From an uncultured bacterium (lineage in GTDB: Bacteria > Spirochaetota > Leptospiria > Leptospirales > Leptonemataceae), in contig CALFVU010000008.1 of assembly GCA_937928085.1 (NCBI GenBank), positions 186,001 through 250,000 on the forward strand: DNA of 64,000 bases. The letters are read 5' to 3'. Positions 18,295 through 29,035 of the stretch are shown piece after piece. Each line of letters starts with the position of its first letter. The stretch's first letter is position 1. The notes under the pieces were generated by a model. That model was not told where the DNA came from, did not search any database, and saw nothing but the letters and a program-made list of their open reading frames with translations. The position numbers and the translations under genes are program-made.

Positions 18295-20802
18295 TCATAC
18301 CTTTAACTGAAAACCATTTCTTTCTAAAATTTGAACTACATTATCTAACATTTTTTGTAATTTTTCGTTTGGTATGGGTTCTTTATCTAAACAATGGACT
18401 CTATATGTAACTGATTTTTTATCTTTAGGTATACTAGGACCTTCGTAAATATCCACTAATTGTATATTGATAAACTCTGGATATAAATGATTAATAATTT
18501 CAACGGGTCGATATGTAAATTCGTTTTTTGGTAATAATAACGTAAAATCAAATGTAGATTTAGGAGCTGTAGAAGGTGGTTTATAATGGCTTTCTTTTTT
18601 TGATCTTTTTTCGTTCCAAATTGTATATATAAGATCAAATTCCAAATCTGCTAAAACAATAATTTTTTCTTCTGGATAATCATATTTTTTATATAAAAAT
18701 GGATGAAGTAATCCAATAAATCCGATTTTTTCTTTATTCACTAACCATTCCATTTGGCATTTTGGATGCAAAAAAGGATAAGAAGTTTTTGGTATTTGAA
18801 TATCAAAACTAATCTGAAAGAAATTTAAAATTTTTTCTATTGCATCTCTAACTAAAAATAAAAACTCAATATTGGGGGAATCACTCGGAAATAAAAAAGT
18901 ATTGTATTTTTTTACTTCACTTGTATAAGCAATAGTTAATTTTAAATACTCATCAGGTAATTGTTGATTTTCTTTTGGAATAAAAATTTTCCCCAGTTCA
19001 TAAAGTCCAAATTCTTCTGTTCTGTGAATATTAATATATACTTGTTCCAGTAAACCGGGGATCAAACTTACCCTCATTCGATTCTTATGTTTTTGTGCTG
19101 GGTTAAGTAATTCAATTCCTGAATGTCCAAAGAGTTCGTTATCTTCTAAAGTAGAAAAAGAATAATTCATCGTTTCATAAAATCTTCCGATAGAACTTAG
19201 TAACGTTTTCCATTGCCTTTCGAAATATCTTTTAAAAGGAAGAATAGGCTTTTGTATTTCTACTTTGGGAGCTACAGGTTGAATGTTATCATAACCATAA
19301 ATTCTGCCAATTTCTTCAACTAAATCCTCTGGAATAGTAATGTCGTAGTAAGAACGATAAGAAGGAACCGTTACGATAATACTTTTATTTTTTTGTATAG
19401 AGACCTTAAAGTTTAATTTATTTAATATGTTTTTTACTTGCTTTTCTTGAATTGGAAATCCTAATTTTTTTTGAATAAAATCTAATGAAGTTTTAATTTG
19501 ATTTTCTCTTTTTTCTAACGTGGTGAATTTAGAACTTAAAGAACCTACTTTTAGTTTTGGATTCGATTGTTTTAAAAGTTCAATGAATCGATAAATAGCT
19601 ATTTTTGATCTAGCAGGATCTAGACCTTTCTCGAATCGTCGTGAAGATTCTGTACGAATTCCAGTTGCTGAAATCGTTTTCCGAATGAATGATCTTGGAA
19701 ATGTAGCTGATTCTATAAAAATTTCTGTTGTATCTTCTTTGATTGCAGAGTTTGCACCCCCTATAATGCCACCCAATGCTACTGGCGTTTCTTTATCGTA
19801 GATCATAATACTATTGGGCGGTATTGTATATTCATTTTGATCCAGTGCTTTCCATTGAATTTCGGTTTTTGTAAGATCACATATGACGTTGTTTGATTTT
19901 AAATCTCTTAAGTCAAAAGCGTGGTTGGGTTGCCCTATTTCGTACATTACGTAATTAGAAATGTCCACAACGTTATTAATACATTTTTGATCAATAGCAC
20001 TAAGAAGTATTCTTAACCATAATGGAGATTTTTTTATATTCACATTTATGCAAACAATACCATTATATGCCAGAGCTGAATTGTTCTTAATAATGATTTG
20101 TTTTTTTGGTAGCTTAGGATCAGTGTTGAATTTTTTTATTTTAGTTAAAGGATTATATTTTATTTTTTTATCTAAAATTGCACTAAGCTCTAGGGCAAAA
20201 CCAAAATGAGACCATAAATCTGGCCTGTTTGTGATTGATTTATTATCAATTTCTATAATGGTATCTTCGTAAGGGAATACTTCTTTGATTTGAGTTCCTA
20301 CTTTTAGGAGATTTTCTTTTTTTTGATTTGTTTTTTCTTCTGCATATTGAAAAACTTCTTCGTCTAAATCATTTAGTAAAAGAATTCCATCTGTCTCTCC
20401 TATAATAGGATGAATTCCTAATTCTTTAGAAGAGCAAATCATTCCAAAGGATTCTATCTTTTTGATGATTCGCTTTTCAATTTTAATAACGTTGTTGTTT
20501 ATGTTTAATTCTGTTCCTATTTTTGCAACAGCTACATATGAATCTTTCTTAACGTTAGAGGCTCCACATACAATTTGTAAAATTTCTTTACCTACATCTA
20601 CATTACATACAGATAGCACTGAAGAATCAGGATGGGGTTTACATTCTAATACTTTACCTACAACAATTGTTTCCGGTATTTGAAAAACTTTATAAATTTT
20701 TTCTATTTCGCATATCGACATTGTAATTTTATTTGAAAGTTTTACAATATCCACATCACTTAAATCAATATAAAATTGTAACCATTTTAGGGATAGCTTC
20801 AT
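18295..20802 (-). CDS. pheT: Phenylalanyl-tRNA synthetase beta chain
   Basis: The 835-residue protein forms the (alpha beta)2 enzyme with PheS and charges tRNA-Phe. It has the N-terminal EMAP-like tRNA-binding domain (VGKVLECKPHPDSSVLSVCNVDVG), then the B3/B4 editing module (HAFDLRDL, GGIIGGANSAIKEDTTEIFIESATF), the B5 domain and a catalytically inactive synthetase-like core. It ends with the FDX-ACB anticodon-binding domain (STFDFTLLLPKNEFTYRPV). Length is slightly above the usual 790-800 residues because of an inserted segment around residues 145-165. It follows pheS with a 14-nt gap, in the standard pheST order. Confidence 0.98.
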   Translation of the reverse strand: MKLSLKWLQFYIDLSDVDIVKLSNKITMSICEIEKIYKVFQIPETIVVGKVLECKPHPDSSVLSVCNVDVGKEILQIVCGASNVKKDSYVAVAKIGTELNINNNVIKIEKRIIKKIESFGMICSSKELGIHPIIGETDGILLLNDLDEEVFQYAEEKTNQKKENLLKVGTQIKEVFPYEDTIIEIDNKSITNRPDLWSHFGFALELSAILDKKIKYNPLTKIKKFNTDPKLPKKQIIIKNNSALAYNGIVCINVNIKKSPLWLRILLSAIDQKCINNVVDISNYVMYEIGQPNHAFDLRDLKSNNVICDLTKTEIQWKALDQNEYTIPPNSIMIYDKETPVALGGIIGGANSAIKEDTTEIFIESATFPRSFIRKTISATGIRTESSRRFEKGLDPARSKIAIYRFIELLKQSNPKLKVGSLSSKFTTLEKRENQIKTSLDFIQKKLGFPIQEKQVKNILNKLNFKVSIQKNKSIIVTVPSYRSYYDITIPEDLVEEIGRIYGYDNIQPVAPKVEIQKPILPFKRYFERQWKTLLSSIGRFYETMNYSFSTLEDNELFGHSGIELLNPAQKHKNRMRVSLIPGLLEQVYINIHRTEEFGLYELGKIFIPKENQQLPDEYLKLTIAYTSEVKKYNTFLFPSDSPNIEFLFLVRDAIEKILNFFQISFDIQIPKTSYPFLHPKCQMEWLVNKEKIGFIGLLHPFLYKKYDYPEEKIIVLADLEFDLIYTIWNEKRSKKESHYKPPSTAPKSTFDFTLLLPKNEFTYRPVEIINHLYPEFINIQLVDIYEGPSIPKDKKSVTYRVHCLDKEPIPNEKLQKMLDNVVQILERNGFQLKV

Positions 20803-20816
20803 AATTTTTCTTATAG

Positions 20817-21848
20817 TTAAAATTGCTCTAAAAACCTAAGATTTCCAGAAAGAAAATGTCGTATATCTTCTATGGAATGCCTCATCATTACTAATCTACT
20901 CAAACCCATACCAAAAGCAAATCCCATCCATTCATTTGGATTTATACCTCCAAATTCTAATACATTGGGATGAATTAAACCACAAGGTAAAATTTCAACC
21001 CATCCAGAATACTTACATACCTGACATCCCTTTCCTTTGCAAATTAAACATTGAATATCTAATTCAAAACCCGGTTCTACAAAAGGAAAGTAGCCAGGGC
21101 GTAGTCGAACAGTAACCTCTTTTTCGAAAAAAGTGGAAAGAAAAGTTTTCATAATATAGATCAGGTTGGCTATTGAAACTTCTTTATCGATCATCATACC
21201 TTCTAATTGATAAAATGTATTTTCGTGGGAAGCATCAGTTTCTTCGTAACGAAATACTCTACCGGGCACAATGATTTTAAAAGGTGGTTTTAGCTTTTCC
21301 ATAGCTCTTACTTGAACGGATGAAGTATGGGTTCTTAGAAGAAAACCTTCTTTTGTCCAAAAAGTGTCTTGCATATCGCGAGCGGGATGATCTTCAGTAA
21401 AATTCAATTTTCCGAAATTATACTCATCTAATTCTATTTCCGGCCCTTCCATGATTTGAAATCCCATATTTAGAAAAATATCTTCTACTTCGTATTGGAT
21501 TTGCGATAAAGGGTGAATTTTACCATATTTTGTATTTAAAGGTCTTGTAATATCATAAAATTCTGATTGGATTTTTTCTAATTGAATATAATTTTCTAAT
21601 TCTTCTTGTTTTTTTTTAAATTTTATAGTGAGTGTTTCTTTTAAAGTATTTGCAAACGTACCAACTTCTTTTTTTTCTTCAATTGAAAGATCTTTTATTT
21701 TTTTTAAAATTTCTGTAAGTTTACCTTGTTTACCTAAAATTTCGTAATAAAGTTTTTTTAAATTTTCTAAATTTTTTTCTTCTTCTAATTTTTTTTCTGT
21801 TTCAGTTTGAAAAAAATTTAATTCTTCTATAATACTTTTTGACCTCAT
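20817..21848 (-). CDS. pheS: Phenylalanyl-tRNA synthetase alpha chain
   Basis: The 343-residue catalytic subunit has the N-terminal coiled-coil arm (Lys/Glu-rich, residues about 5-95). The class II core follows, with motif 1 around [14 protein letters not shown], motif 2 [23 protein letters not shown], and motif 3 [35 protein letters not shown] segment (CxxC, CxxC) forms the small zinc-like loop found in part of the family. The gene lies between the acyl-CoA dehydrogenase (11-nt gap) and pheT (14-nt gap), so all three appear to be one operon. Confidence 0.98.
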   Translation of the reverse strand: MRSKSIIEELNFFQTETEKKLEEEKNLENLKKLYYEILGKQGKLTEILKKIKDLSIEEKKEVGTFANTLKETLTIKFKKKQEELENYIQLEKIQSEFYDITRPLNTKYGKIHPLSQIQYEVEDIFLNMGFQIMEGPEIELDEYNFGKLNFTEDHPARDMQDTFWTKEGFLLRTHTSSVQVRAMEKLKPPFKIIVPGRVFRYEETDASHENTFYQLEGMMIDKEVSIANLIYIMKTFLSTFFEKEVTVRLRPGYFPFVEPGFELDIQCLICKGKGCQVCKYSGWVEILPCGLIHPNVLEFGGINPNEWMGFAFGMGLSRLVMMRHSIEDIRHFLSGNLRFLEQF

Positions 21849-21859
21849 AAAGTAGAATT

Positions 21860-23491
21860 CTATTTTTTAAGACCTTGATTTAATATATCTCTTGCACAAA
21901 CTCTTAAAGCCATAACTTCTTCAGCTCCTTCGAAAATAGAAAAAACTCTTGCATCTACAAAGTATCTAGAGACGGGATACTCTTCTGCATAACCCATACC
22001 ACCATGGATCTGCATTGCTTCTCTTGTTACCCATTCAGATAATTTCGAAGCAAAAAATTTAATTAAGGTTGCTTCCATACTTCCTTTTCCAACATCCATC
22101 ATTCTGGCTACTTCATAAGAGTATTGTCTACAAGCTTGTATGATCATTGCCATTTTTGCAAGCTTCCATTTGGTGATTTGATATTCTGCAATTTCTTTTC
22201 CAAAAACTTTTCTTTCTTTTGAATATCGAACCGCTGCTTCTAAAGCTGCTTGCATGACTCCTGTTGCTCTCGCTGCTGTTTGAACTCTACCACCAGCAAA
22301 ACCTTCCATTTGTAAATAAAATCCTTTGCCTCTTCCAGATTCTCCACCAACAAGATTCTCGTCAGGAACAAACCAGTTTTCAAAGCTTACTTCAAAACTA
22401 TGCATACCTCTATAACCAATTGTAGGTATTGCAGATCCTACAATATGGCCTTTGATACCATTCTCTTCTTTGAAAAATTCAAACTTATGATCTTTTGATC
22501 TAGGTTTTTCTGCTAACAAAATGGATAAACCTTTATGTTTTAAATTTGGATCTTTTTCAGTTCGAGCAAGCACCAGTAATGTATCTGCATAACCAGCAAA
22601 AGTACACCATGTCTTAACTCCATTAATAATCCATCCCCTTTCGACTTTATCTGCAGTGACTTTTAAACCAGCAACATCACTTCCAAAATTGGGCTCCGTA
22701 ACTGCAACTCCTACCATTTTCTCACCATTTGCAATTAAAGGTAACCATTTTTGCTTTTGTTCTTCTGTACCACCTTTTAATAATGCTTTGGATAAAATTT
22801 CTGGTCTAGTTATCAAAGAACCAGCAATTCCCAAGCTACCCCTGGATAACTCTTCTGTTACAATCATCATTCCGAGATTTCCAAAAGAATCTAAAAAGCC
22901 TCCATATTTTTCTGGGATGGATAGTCCAAAAGCACCGTTTTCAATTAGAACTTTTATGATCTCTTCCGGTATAAATTCATCATGCCGATGAACTCTTTCT
23001 GCATGGGGATAAACAATTTCTTCTGCAATCTTTCGATATGTATCCCTTATTTCTATATAATCTGCTGTATCTAAGTCTCCAAAGTTATTTTTTAGAATTT
23101 CGTTAGCTACTACATCATATCTTTCTTTATTTAATAAATTTTGAACTGCTTCGTTAATTGAATTAGCAAATAATTCATTTAATTCTTCGTTCTCAATCAT
23201 ATATTCATTTTTTCGAGAAGAGACTTCACTTCTAAAATTGTGAAAACTTTCCGCTAAAAAAATAAAAGCCATTGTTTTTTCTAGATCTGTTTTATTTTCG
23301 GCGTATTTTAAAAAATGATCCGATATATATTTTTGTGCAACTAAAAAAGCTAGGTGATAAAAAATATACTGATTTTCGTCCATTTTTTCTATGCTTAACG
23401 ATCCATTAACCTCTACATTTTTTGCTAATCGTTCGATAATCTTTTGCATTTGGGAATAATATATGTTTTGAATTAAGTTGATTTCTTTCAT
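21860..23491 (-). CDS. Acyl-CoA dehydrogenase
   Basis: This 543-residue flavoprotein oxidises acyl-CoA to trans-2-enoyl-CoA. The first 140 or so residues form an extra helical domain, so it is longer than the 380-residue classical enzyme. The core has [19 protein letters not shown] (the FAD/substrate block), [17 protein letters not shown], and the C-terminal [17 protein letters not shown] followed by SIFEGAEEV. The Glu of the last motif is in the position of the MCAD catalytic base. Chain-length specificity cannot be told. Its placement upstream of pheST probably reflects co-transcription rather than shared function. It implies beta-oxidation, as expected in fatty-acid-using leptospires. Confidence 0.92.
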   Translation of the reverse strand: MKEINLIQNIYYSQMQKIIERLAKNVEVNGSLSIEKMDENQYIFYHLAFLVAQKYISDHFLKYAENKTDLEKTMAFIFLAESFHNFRSEVSSRKNEYMIENEELNELFANSINEAVQNLLNKERYDVVANEILKNNFGDLDTADYIEIRDTYRKIAEEIVYPHAERVHRHDEFIPEEIIKVLIENGAFGLSIPEKYGGFLDSFGNLGMMIVTEELSRGSLGIAGSLITRPEILSKALLKGGTEEQKQKWLPLIANGEKMVGVAVTEPNFGSDVAGLKVTADKVERGWIINGVKTWCTFAGYADTLLVLARTEKDPNLKHKGLSILLAEKPRSKDHKFEFFKEENGIKGHIVGSAIPTIGYRGMHSFEVSFENWFVPDENLVGGESGRGKGFYLQMEGFAGGRVQTAARATGVMQAALEAAVRYSKERKVFGKEIAEYQITKWKLAKMAMIIQACRQYSYEVARMMDVGKGSMEATLIKFFASKLSEWVTREAMQIHGGMGYAEEYPVSRYFVDARVFSIFEGAEEVMALRVCARDILNQGLKK

Positions 23492-23562
23492 AGTGTTTTG
23501 TTTTTTTTTTAATCATTAAAAGACTACTATTTTTTAAGTTTTTGAAGAAAAATATTTAAAAA

Positions 23563-24699
23563 TCACCACGAAAATTGAATATAATGATTGTATAGTTGTA
23601 TAAAGGTATTTTCCTTAATTGATTGTTGAACTTTTTTAAAAAAATCATAATAAAAGTATAAATTATGATACGTTAGTAATTCGTATCCTAATAATTCTTG
23701 ATTATGGATTAAATGACGTATATATGCCCTTGTATAGCGTTTACATACTCTGCAATTACAATCTGGATCAATAGCGTTATGATCGAGTTTGTATCGGGAA
23801 TTTTTTAAGTTGATTTTTCCGTAATTTGTAAAAGCATTTCCATGTCTAGCATTTCGAGTCGGCAGAACACAATCAAAGATATCAAAACCATTTCGAATAG
23901 CTAATAATAAATCACTAATTTTACCCACCCCCATTAGGTAATGAATTTTATCTTTTTGTAGTTTTGGACCTATCCATTCAACGATTCTATTAAAATCATT
24001 TTTTTCTTCTCCAACGCTTAATCCACCAACTGCAATACCATCAAAGTTTAAATTTTGAATGTATTCAATTGATTCTAGCCTATATTCCTCGAAAATTCCT
24101 CCTTGAATAATTCCAAAAATTTTTTTATAAGGAGTATTTTCTAAATATTTTTTTTCTTCGAAATATTCTCTAGAGATTTTAGCCCAATGATGAGTTCTTT
24201 TTAAAGATTCTTGAATTCTTTTAGCATCACTATTTGCTGGAGGGCAATCATCTAATACCATTAAAATATCGCTATCTAAAAGAAATTGAAAATCAATTAC
24301 GGATTTTGGAGTAAATAAATGTTTGGAACCATCCCAATAACTGGAAAAAACAACCCCATCATCTCGAAATTTACAAATTTTTGATAAACTATAAACTTGG
24401 AAGCCACCACTATCTGTAAGAATAGCTCCTTTCCACGACATGAATTTTTTTAGACCTCCGATTTCTTTTATGCTTTCTCCAGGTCTTAGATATAAATGAT
24501 ACGTGTTTCCTAAAATTAAACGATATCCAATTTCTTCTAGTTGATCTTGCCAAATAGCTTTTACAGATCCTCGAGTTCCTACTGGCATAAACATTGGGGT
24601 ATGAATTACAAGCTCGGGATCAAAATTGATAAATCTTAATTCTCCTAATCTTGCTAAAGTGTTCTTATCTTGATGTATAATAGAAAAAAAATCATTCAT
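23563..24699 (-). CDS. tgt: tRNA-guanine transglycosylase
   Basis: Tgt exchanges guanine-34 for preQ1 in tRNAs with GUN anticodons, leading to queuosine. The 378-residue TIM barrel has ILTDSGGFQVYS (substrate Asp), GGIFEEYRLESIE, GIAVGGLSVGE, and FDCVLPTRNARHGNAFT with the nucleophilic Asp. The zinc site is CNCRVC plus a Cys/His further on (YIRHLIHNQELLGYELLTYHN). The length is the bacterial norm. No queA is adjacent. The gene is divergent from the MBOAT gene and is separated by 71 bp from the acyl-CoA dehydrogenase downstream. Confidence 0.97.
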   Translation of the reverse strand: MNDFFSIIHQDKNTLARLGELRFINFDPELVIHTPMFMPVGTRGSVKAIWQDQLEEIGYRLILGNTYHLYLRPGESIKEIGGLKKFMSWKGAILTDSGGFQVYSLSKICKFRDDGVVFSSYWDGSKHLFTPKSVIDFQFLLDSDILMVLDDCPPANSDAKRIQESLKRTHHWAKISREYFEEKKYLENTPYKKIFGIIQGGIFEEYRLESIEYIQNLNFDGIAVGGLSVGEEKNDFNRIVEWIGPKLQKDKIHYLMGVGKISDLLLAIRNGFDIFDCVLPTRNARHGNAFTNYGKINLKNSRYKLDHNAIDPDCNCRVCKRYTRAYIRHLIHNQELLGYELLTYHNLYFYYDFFKKVQQSIKENTFIQLYNHYIQFSW

Positions 24700-24817
24700 T
24701 TTATTTTGGATTTTTCTTTACATAGTTTTGTGTCAAATTCCATTTTAATTTCTAAGATGCAATTTTCCATGATTCAATGATTTGACTTATGATTGCTAAT
24801 AATAGTTATGGCATTCC

Positions 24818-26230
24818 ATGTTATTCCATTCTACGATATTCTTAATTTTGTTTTTAAGTATTTTTATTTTATATTGGAATGTATCTACAAAAGCAAAACA
24901 CAGACTCATCATTTTTGCAAGTTTTTTATTTTACTTGTGGTATTCTCTGCCTTTTTTTCTTATGTTTTTGATTTTAACAATTGTAAATTATTTTGTTGGG
25001 GATTCTTTAATTAGTAAAAAAAACCGATTATTATTGATTTCTATTATTAGTCTAGATCTCTGTGTTTTGTTTTTTTTTAAATATTTTTATTTATTTGCAA
25101 GTTCAATTGGTTATATTCTACAAATACCGTATTTGATCAACATAAAAGAAAATCTTATAAAAGATTATCAAATAGAAATTATTTTGCCTATTGCAATTAG
25201 TTTTTATACGTTTCAAATCATTGCGTATGTAGTAGATTGTTATAGAGGTACTATTAAAGAGAAAATTTCTTTTCATAAATTTCTTGTTTTTGTTTTATTT
25301 TTTCCCCAGTTTATTGCAGGTCCAATTTTAAGAGCAAGTGATTTTATTCCTCAAATTGATTCTCCAACAATAAATACAACGAAAGTAAACATTGGAATTC
25401 TTTTAATTTTATTAGGAATTTTTAAAAAAGTATTTATTGCAGATCCGATTGGTTATTTTACAAATCCTATTTGGTTACAACCTTCCGAGTACGATGCTTT
25501 GAGTTATTGGATTTTGATTTTTGCTTTTGTAGTACAGGTCTATGCAGATTTTTCTGGTTATACAGATATGGCTCGTGGTATGGCTAAACTATTAGGCTAT
25601 GAATTACCTGAAAACTTTAAAGGACCTCTATTATCAAGTTCAATGGCGGAATTATGGAACCGATGGCATATTACTCTTTCAAGCTGGCTTAGAGATTATA
25701 TCTATATTCCTTTGGGGGGTTCAAAAAAAGGAGAGATTAGAACTTATATCAATTTAATCATTACAATGGTATTAGGAGGGTTATGGCATGGTGCTACGTG
25801 GAATATGGCAATTTGGGGACTATTTATGGGAATTTATTTATCCATAGAAAGATGGTTTTCGAAAAAGAATTTTTTTATTGTTTCAGAAAATATTTTTTTT
25901 GTAATTATTAAAAAATTTTATACTTTATTTCTTTTTGGATTTTTTGCTATTTTTTTTGCAACACCAAACTTAGAAAATGCCATTAGAATAATCAAAGGAC
26001 TAATTCTTCTTCCAAGAGGAAATCCTTTTGTAAGTTACGATACCGTTATAGTTCTCGTTCTTATAGGTCTTTATTTAAATTACTTGCAGTATAATAGAAA
26101 TTTTATAAATAAAATTATAAAAAATCAAGCGTTACAATATCTTTTAATGACCTTGGGAAGTATTCTGATTACGTATTTATTATATCTTTACAATGATTTA
26201 GGAGGAAGTTTTATTTATTTTGCTTTTTAA
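24818..26230 (+). CDS. MBOAT-family O-acyltransferase (AlgI/DltB-like)
   Basis: The 470-residue protein has about ten to eleven membrane helices. It carries the MBOAT signature: FSGYTDMARGMAKLLGYELP, then MAELWNRWHITLSSWLRDYIY, and LGGLWHGATWNMAIWG with the catalytic His. Family members move an acyl group across the membrane onto a surface polymer or glycan. The usual partner (AlgJ/AlgX or DltD-like) is not adjacent. The N-terminus MLFHSTIFLILF is typical for the family, which supports the ATG at 24818. Its 3' end overlaps hemW by 33 bp on the opposite strand. Confidence 0.9.
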   Translation: MLFHSTIFLILFLSIFILYWNVSTKAKHRLIIFASFLFYLWYSLPFFLMFLILTIVNYFVGDSLISKKNRLLLISIISLDLCVLFFFKYFYLFASSIGYILQIPYLINIKENLIKDYQIEIILPIAISFYTFQIIAYVVDCYRGTIKEKISFHKFLVFVLFFPQFIAGPILRASDFIPQIDSPTINTTKVNIGILLILLGIFKKVFIADPIGYFTNPIWLQPSEYDALSYWILIFAFVVQVYADFSGYTDMARGMAKLLGYELPENFKGPLLSSSMAELWNRWHITLSSWLRDYIYIPLGGSKKGEIRTYINLIITMVLGGLWHGATWNMAIWGLFMGIYLSIERWFSKKNFFIVSENIFFVIIKKFYTLFLFGFFAIFFATPNLENAIRIIKGLILLPRGNPFVSYDTVIVLVLIGLYLNYLQYNRNFINKIIKNQALQYLLMTLGSILITYLLYLYNDLGGSFIYFAF

Positions 26231-27385
26231 GATAGAATCTAAATCGTTATAAAATTCTAAAATAAGAGTATCTAACATAGAAATTCCTTTTTGATTCCAA
26301 ATAAAATAGTTATTTTTTTGAATATTTTTGCCAAAGCCTTTTTTTTCCATTTTTAAAAAAAATTCAAATACAAATTCAGAGCTTTCTTTTAATGTTTCCC
26401 GTATCCATTGATGATTGATAGGAATTTTTAAACGAAAAAGTGTAATGGGAATTTCTTTTAAAGGATCTGATTTTGTAGAATGATTCGAGAAATTTTGTAT
26501 CCATTTTTGCCAATTTTTAGGGTTTTGAAATCGATACATACCGTTAAAACTATGAGCGGAAGGTCCCAGTCCCAAATACGGTTCATAAAGCCAGTAACGT
26601 AAATTGTGTCGGCAATAAAATTTTTTTTGGCTATAATTCGAAACTTCATAAGGATAAAAACCAAACTTTTTTAGATAATTAGGTAGTTTTTGAAAAATAA
26701 TTTCTTGTAGTTTATAATTAGGCTCCTTTAGGCTTTTTTCTTTAACTTTTTTAAAATATAAAGTATTTCTTTCTAAGGTCAACGAATAGCAAGAAATATG
26801 TTTAGGTTGAAACGACAAACAATATCTTAAATCATCCCAAAAATCCTGTAGTTTTTGATCAGGAAAACCGTAAATAAGATCAATATTCCAGTTTTCAAAA
26901 GTTTGAGAAATATTTGACAAAACTTTTTCGTAATGCTTTCGTTGGTAGTATCGATTCATTGTTTCTAAAAACTTAAATTGAGAAGTTTGAAAACCTAAAC
27001 TAATTCGATTTATGTGAACCTCTTTTAAAGAAAGAAGATATTCAGTGCTATATAGGTGCTCTGGATTTCCCTCTAAAGTGATTTCACAATTTTTGCAAAG
27101 TTTAAAATAGTTTTGTATTTCGCTTAAAATTTTTTTTAGATGCTTTGCGGATAAAAAAGATGCAGTGCCACCTCCAAAATAAATTGTATTGACTTCTGAA
27201 AAATTCTGAAACTCTTTATAACGAAATTTTAATTCTTCTTGAATTCTTTTGACAAAAAGATCGAGAACATCATTTGCATTTTGGTTTATAGGTAAAGAAT
27301 AAAAATCACAATAATAACATTTCTGAATACAAAAAGGGAAATGAATATAAATTCCTAATTTCGTACTTTCTCTTTTTACAAACAT
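26198..27385 (-). CDS. hemW: HemW-like radical SAM heme chaperone / coproporphyrinogen III oxidase-like protein
   Basis: The 395-residue protein starts with IYIHFPFCIQKCYYCDF, giving the HemW-type CxxxCxxC cluster motif at Cys19, Cys23 and Cys26. NTIYFGGGTASFLS and ISLGFQTSQFKFLETMNRYY follow. These fit HemW, a heme-binding chaperone often mis-annotated as oxygen-independent HemN; the extra Cys of true HemN (CxxxCxxCxC) is absent here, with Phe at that place. It is probably involved in heme delivery to respiratory enzymes. It is transcribed away from hsp20, with a 96-bp divergent gap. Confidence 0.9.
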   Translation of the reverse strand: MFVKRESTKLGIYIHFPFCIQKCYYCDFYSLPINQNANDVLDLFVKRIQEELKFRYKEFQNFSEVNTIYFGGGTASFLSAKHLKKILSEIQNYFKLCKNCEITLEGNPEHLYSTEYLLSLKEVHINRISLGFQTSQFKFLETMNRYYQRKHYEKVLSNISQTFENWNIDLIYGFPDQKLQDFWDDLRYCLSFQPKHISCYSLTLERNTLYFKKVKEKSLKEPNYKLQEIIFQKLPNYLKKFGFYPYEVSNYSQKKFYCRHNLRYWLYEPYLGLGPSAHSFNGMYRFQNPKNWQKWIQNFSNHSTKSDPLKEIPITLFRLKIPINHQWIRETLKESSEFVFEFFLKMEKKGFGKNIQKNNYFIWNQKGISMLDTLILEFYNDLDSILKSKINKTSS

Positions 27386-27481
27386 CAGAGATTAATTTTT
27401 TTTTTGAAGCCATAAAAAAAAGTTGATTTTTAATATTTTACTTAATAAATAAAACATTAAATTAATAAACTGGAGAGTACT

Positions 27482-27985
27482 ATGAAAGATTGGTTACCAG
27501 ATTTTTCCAAGGCTTGGGAAAGAGGAGAATCATTCAAAAAAGATATTGAGCATTATCTTACTCAAATGCAAAGAGATATGGAAAAAATGTTCACTGATCT
27601 TAGAAAAAATTGGGATTTTCAGATAGAAGAAGCAAGTAAATTTATGAAAAAATTTATTCCTTCTCTTAATGTTAGCGAGGATGAGCAAAAAATCATTATA
27701 AGAGTTGATTTGCCGGGTGTTGAACCAAAAGATGTGAACATTTCTTTAGATAATCATACACTATATATCGAGGGAGAAAAAAAAGAGGAAAAAAAATCAG
27801 AAAAAGAGGAATTTAAACTCATTGAAAGTGCTTATGGACATTTTAAAAGAGCTATTGCTTTGCCAGAAGTTATTGATCCTTCTAAAGTAGAAGCTACATA
27901 TAAGAATGGTATTTTGACCATTGTTTTACCCAAAAAAGAAGAGAAAAAATCTAAGCAAAAAATAGAAATTAAAACCGAAAATTAA
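27482..27985 (+). CDS. Small heat-shock protein, Hsp20/alpha-crystallin family
   Basis: The 167-residue protein is a holdase chaperone. A charged N-terminal arm (about 55 residues) precedes the alpha-crystallin domain (PSLNVSEDEQKIIIRVDLPG, VNISLDNHTLYIEGEKK, FKRAIALPEVIDPSKVEATY, NGILTIVLPKK). An IEI motif lies near the C-terminus, the usual IxI oligomerisation motif. A good GGAG site precedes the ATG. No CIRCE element is visible upstream. fliG starts only 19 nt downstream, so the two are probably one transcript, an unusual pairing. Confidence 0.93.
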   Translation: MKDWLPDFSKAWERGESFKKDIEHYLTQMQRDMEKMFTDLRKNWDFQIEEASKFMKKFIPSLNVSEDEQKIIIRVDLPGVEPKDVNISLDNHTLYIEGEKKEEKKSEKEEFKLIESAYGHFKRAIALPEVIDPSKVEATYKNGILTIVLPKKEEKKSKQKIEIKTEN

Positions 27986-28004
27986 ATTTTAAGATAGAGC
28001 GGGT

Positions 28005-29027
28005 ATGGCTGTATCACATACAAAAAAACCACAATATACAGGAAAACAAAAAGCAGCCATATTTTTGATTACATTAGGACCAGAAGTAGCTGCTGAGATT
28101 TTTAAACATTTAAGAGAGGATGAAATAGAAACTTTAACCTTTGAGATGGCCAAATTAGATAAAATTACTCCCGAGGATAAAGAAGCTGTTCTTCTAGAAT
28201 TTAATGAACTTATGATGGCCCAAGAATTCATCACAACTGGAGGTATTGATTATGCTCGGGAGGTTTTAGAAAAAGCTTTAGGTACACAAAAAGCAATTGA
28301 TATTATCAATCGATTAACTTCTAGCCTTCAAACTCGCCCTTTTGATTTTATTCGAAGACAAGATCCCCAACATTTATTAAACTTTATTCAAAATGAACAT
28401 CCTCAGACAATAGCATTGATTTTATGTTATATGGATCCCAATAAGGCTTCTCAGATTCTGTCAAGTCTACCTCATAACATTCAGGCAGATGTAGCAAAAA
28501 GAGTAGCTACTATGGAAAGAGTTTCTCCTGATGTTTTAAGAGAAGTTGAGAGGGTATTGGAGAGAAAACTATCCGCTTTGTCTTCAGAGGATTATACTTC
28601 AGCCGGAGGTATTGATGCAATTGTAGAAATATTAAATAACGTTGATAGAGCCACTGAAAAAACTATTATTGAGGCATTAGAAGATGATGATCCAGAACTT
28701 GCTGAAGAAATCAAAAAGAGAATGTTTGTTTTCGAAGATATTGTTTTATTAGAAGATAGAGCAATCCAAAGAGTATTAAGAGAAGTAGATAATCAGGATT
28801 TAGCAAGAGCACTAAAACAAGTCGATCCAGATGTTCAAGAAAAAATTTTTAAAAATATGTCAAAAAGAGCTGCAACTTTATTAAAAGAAGATATGGAATA
28901 TATGGGACCTATTCGTTTAAAAGATGTGGAAGAAGCGCAACAAAAAATTGTAAATATTATTCGTAAATTAGAAGAACAAGGAGAAATCGTTGTAGCCAGA
29001 GGAGGAGAGGACGAAATTTTAGTTTAA
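28005..29027 (+). CDS. fliG: Flagellar motor switch protein FliG
   Basis: FliG sits on the MS ring at the cytoplasmic face of the flagellar motor and carries torque and switching. The 340-residue protein begins with KQKAAIFLITLGPEVAAEIFKHL (N domain). It contains the EHPQTIALILCYM middle-domain motif, GGIDAIVEILNNVDRATEKTI and the C-terminal domain with DLARALKQVDPDVQEKIFKNMSKRAA, which bears the charged residues that meet MotA. It is not in a flagellar operon here; its neighbours are hsp20 and a YggU-family gene. Spirochaetes often have more than one fliG; whether this is the main or an accessory copy cannot be seen. Confidence 0.97.
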   Translation: MAVSHTKKPQYTGKQKAAIFLITLGPEVAAEIFKHLREDEIETLTFEMAKLDKITPEDKEAVLLEFNELMMAQEFITTGGIDYAREVLEKALGTQKAIDIINRLTSSLQTRPFDFIRRQDPQHLLNFIQNEHPQTIALILCYMDPNKASQILSSLPHNIQADVAKRVATMERVSPDVLREVERVLERKLSALSSEDYTSAGGIDAIVEILNNVDRATEKTIIEALEDDDPELAEEIKKRMFVFEDIVLLEDRAIQRVLREVDNQDLARALKQVDPDVQEKIFKNMSKRAATLLKEDMEYMGPIRLKDVEEAQQKIVNIIRKLEEQGEIVVARGGEDEILV

Positions 29028-29035
29028 ATTTTTAA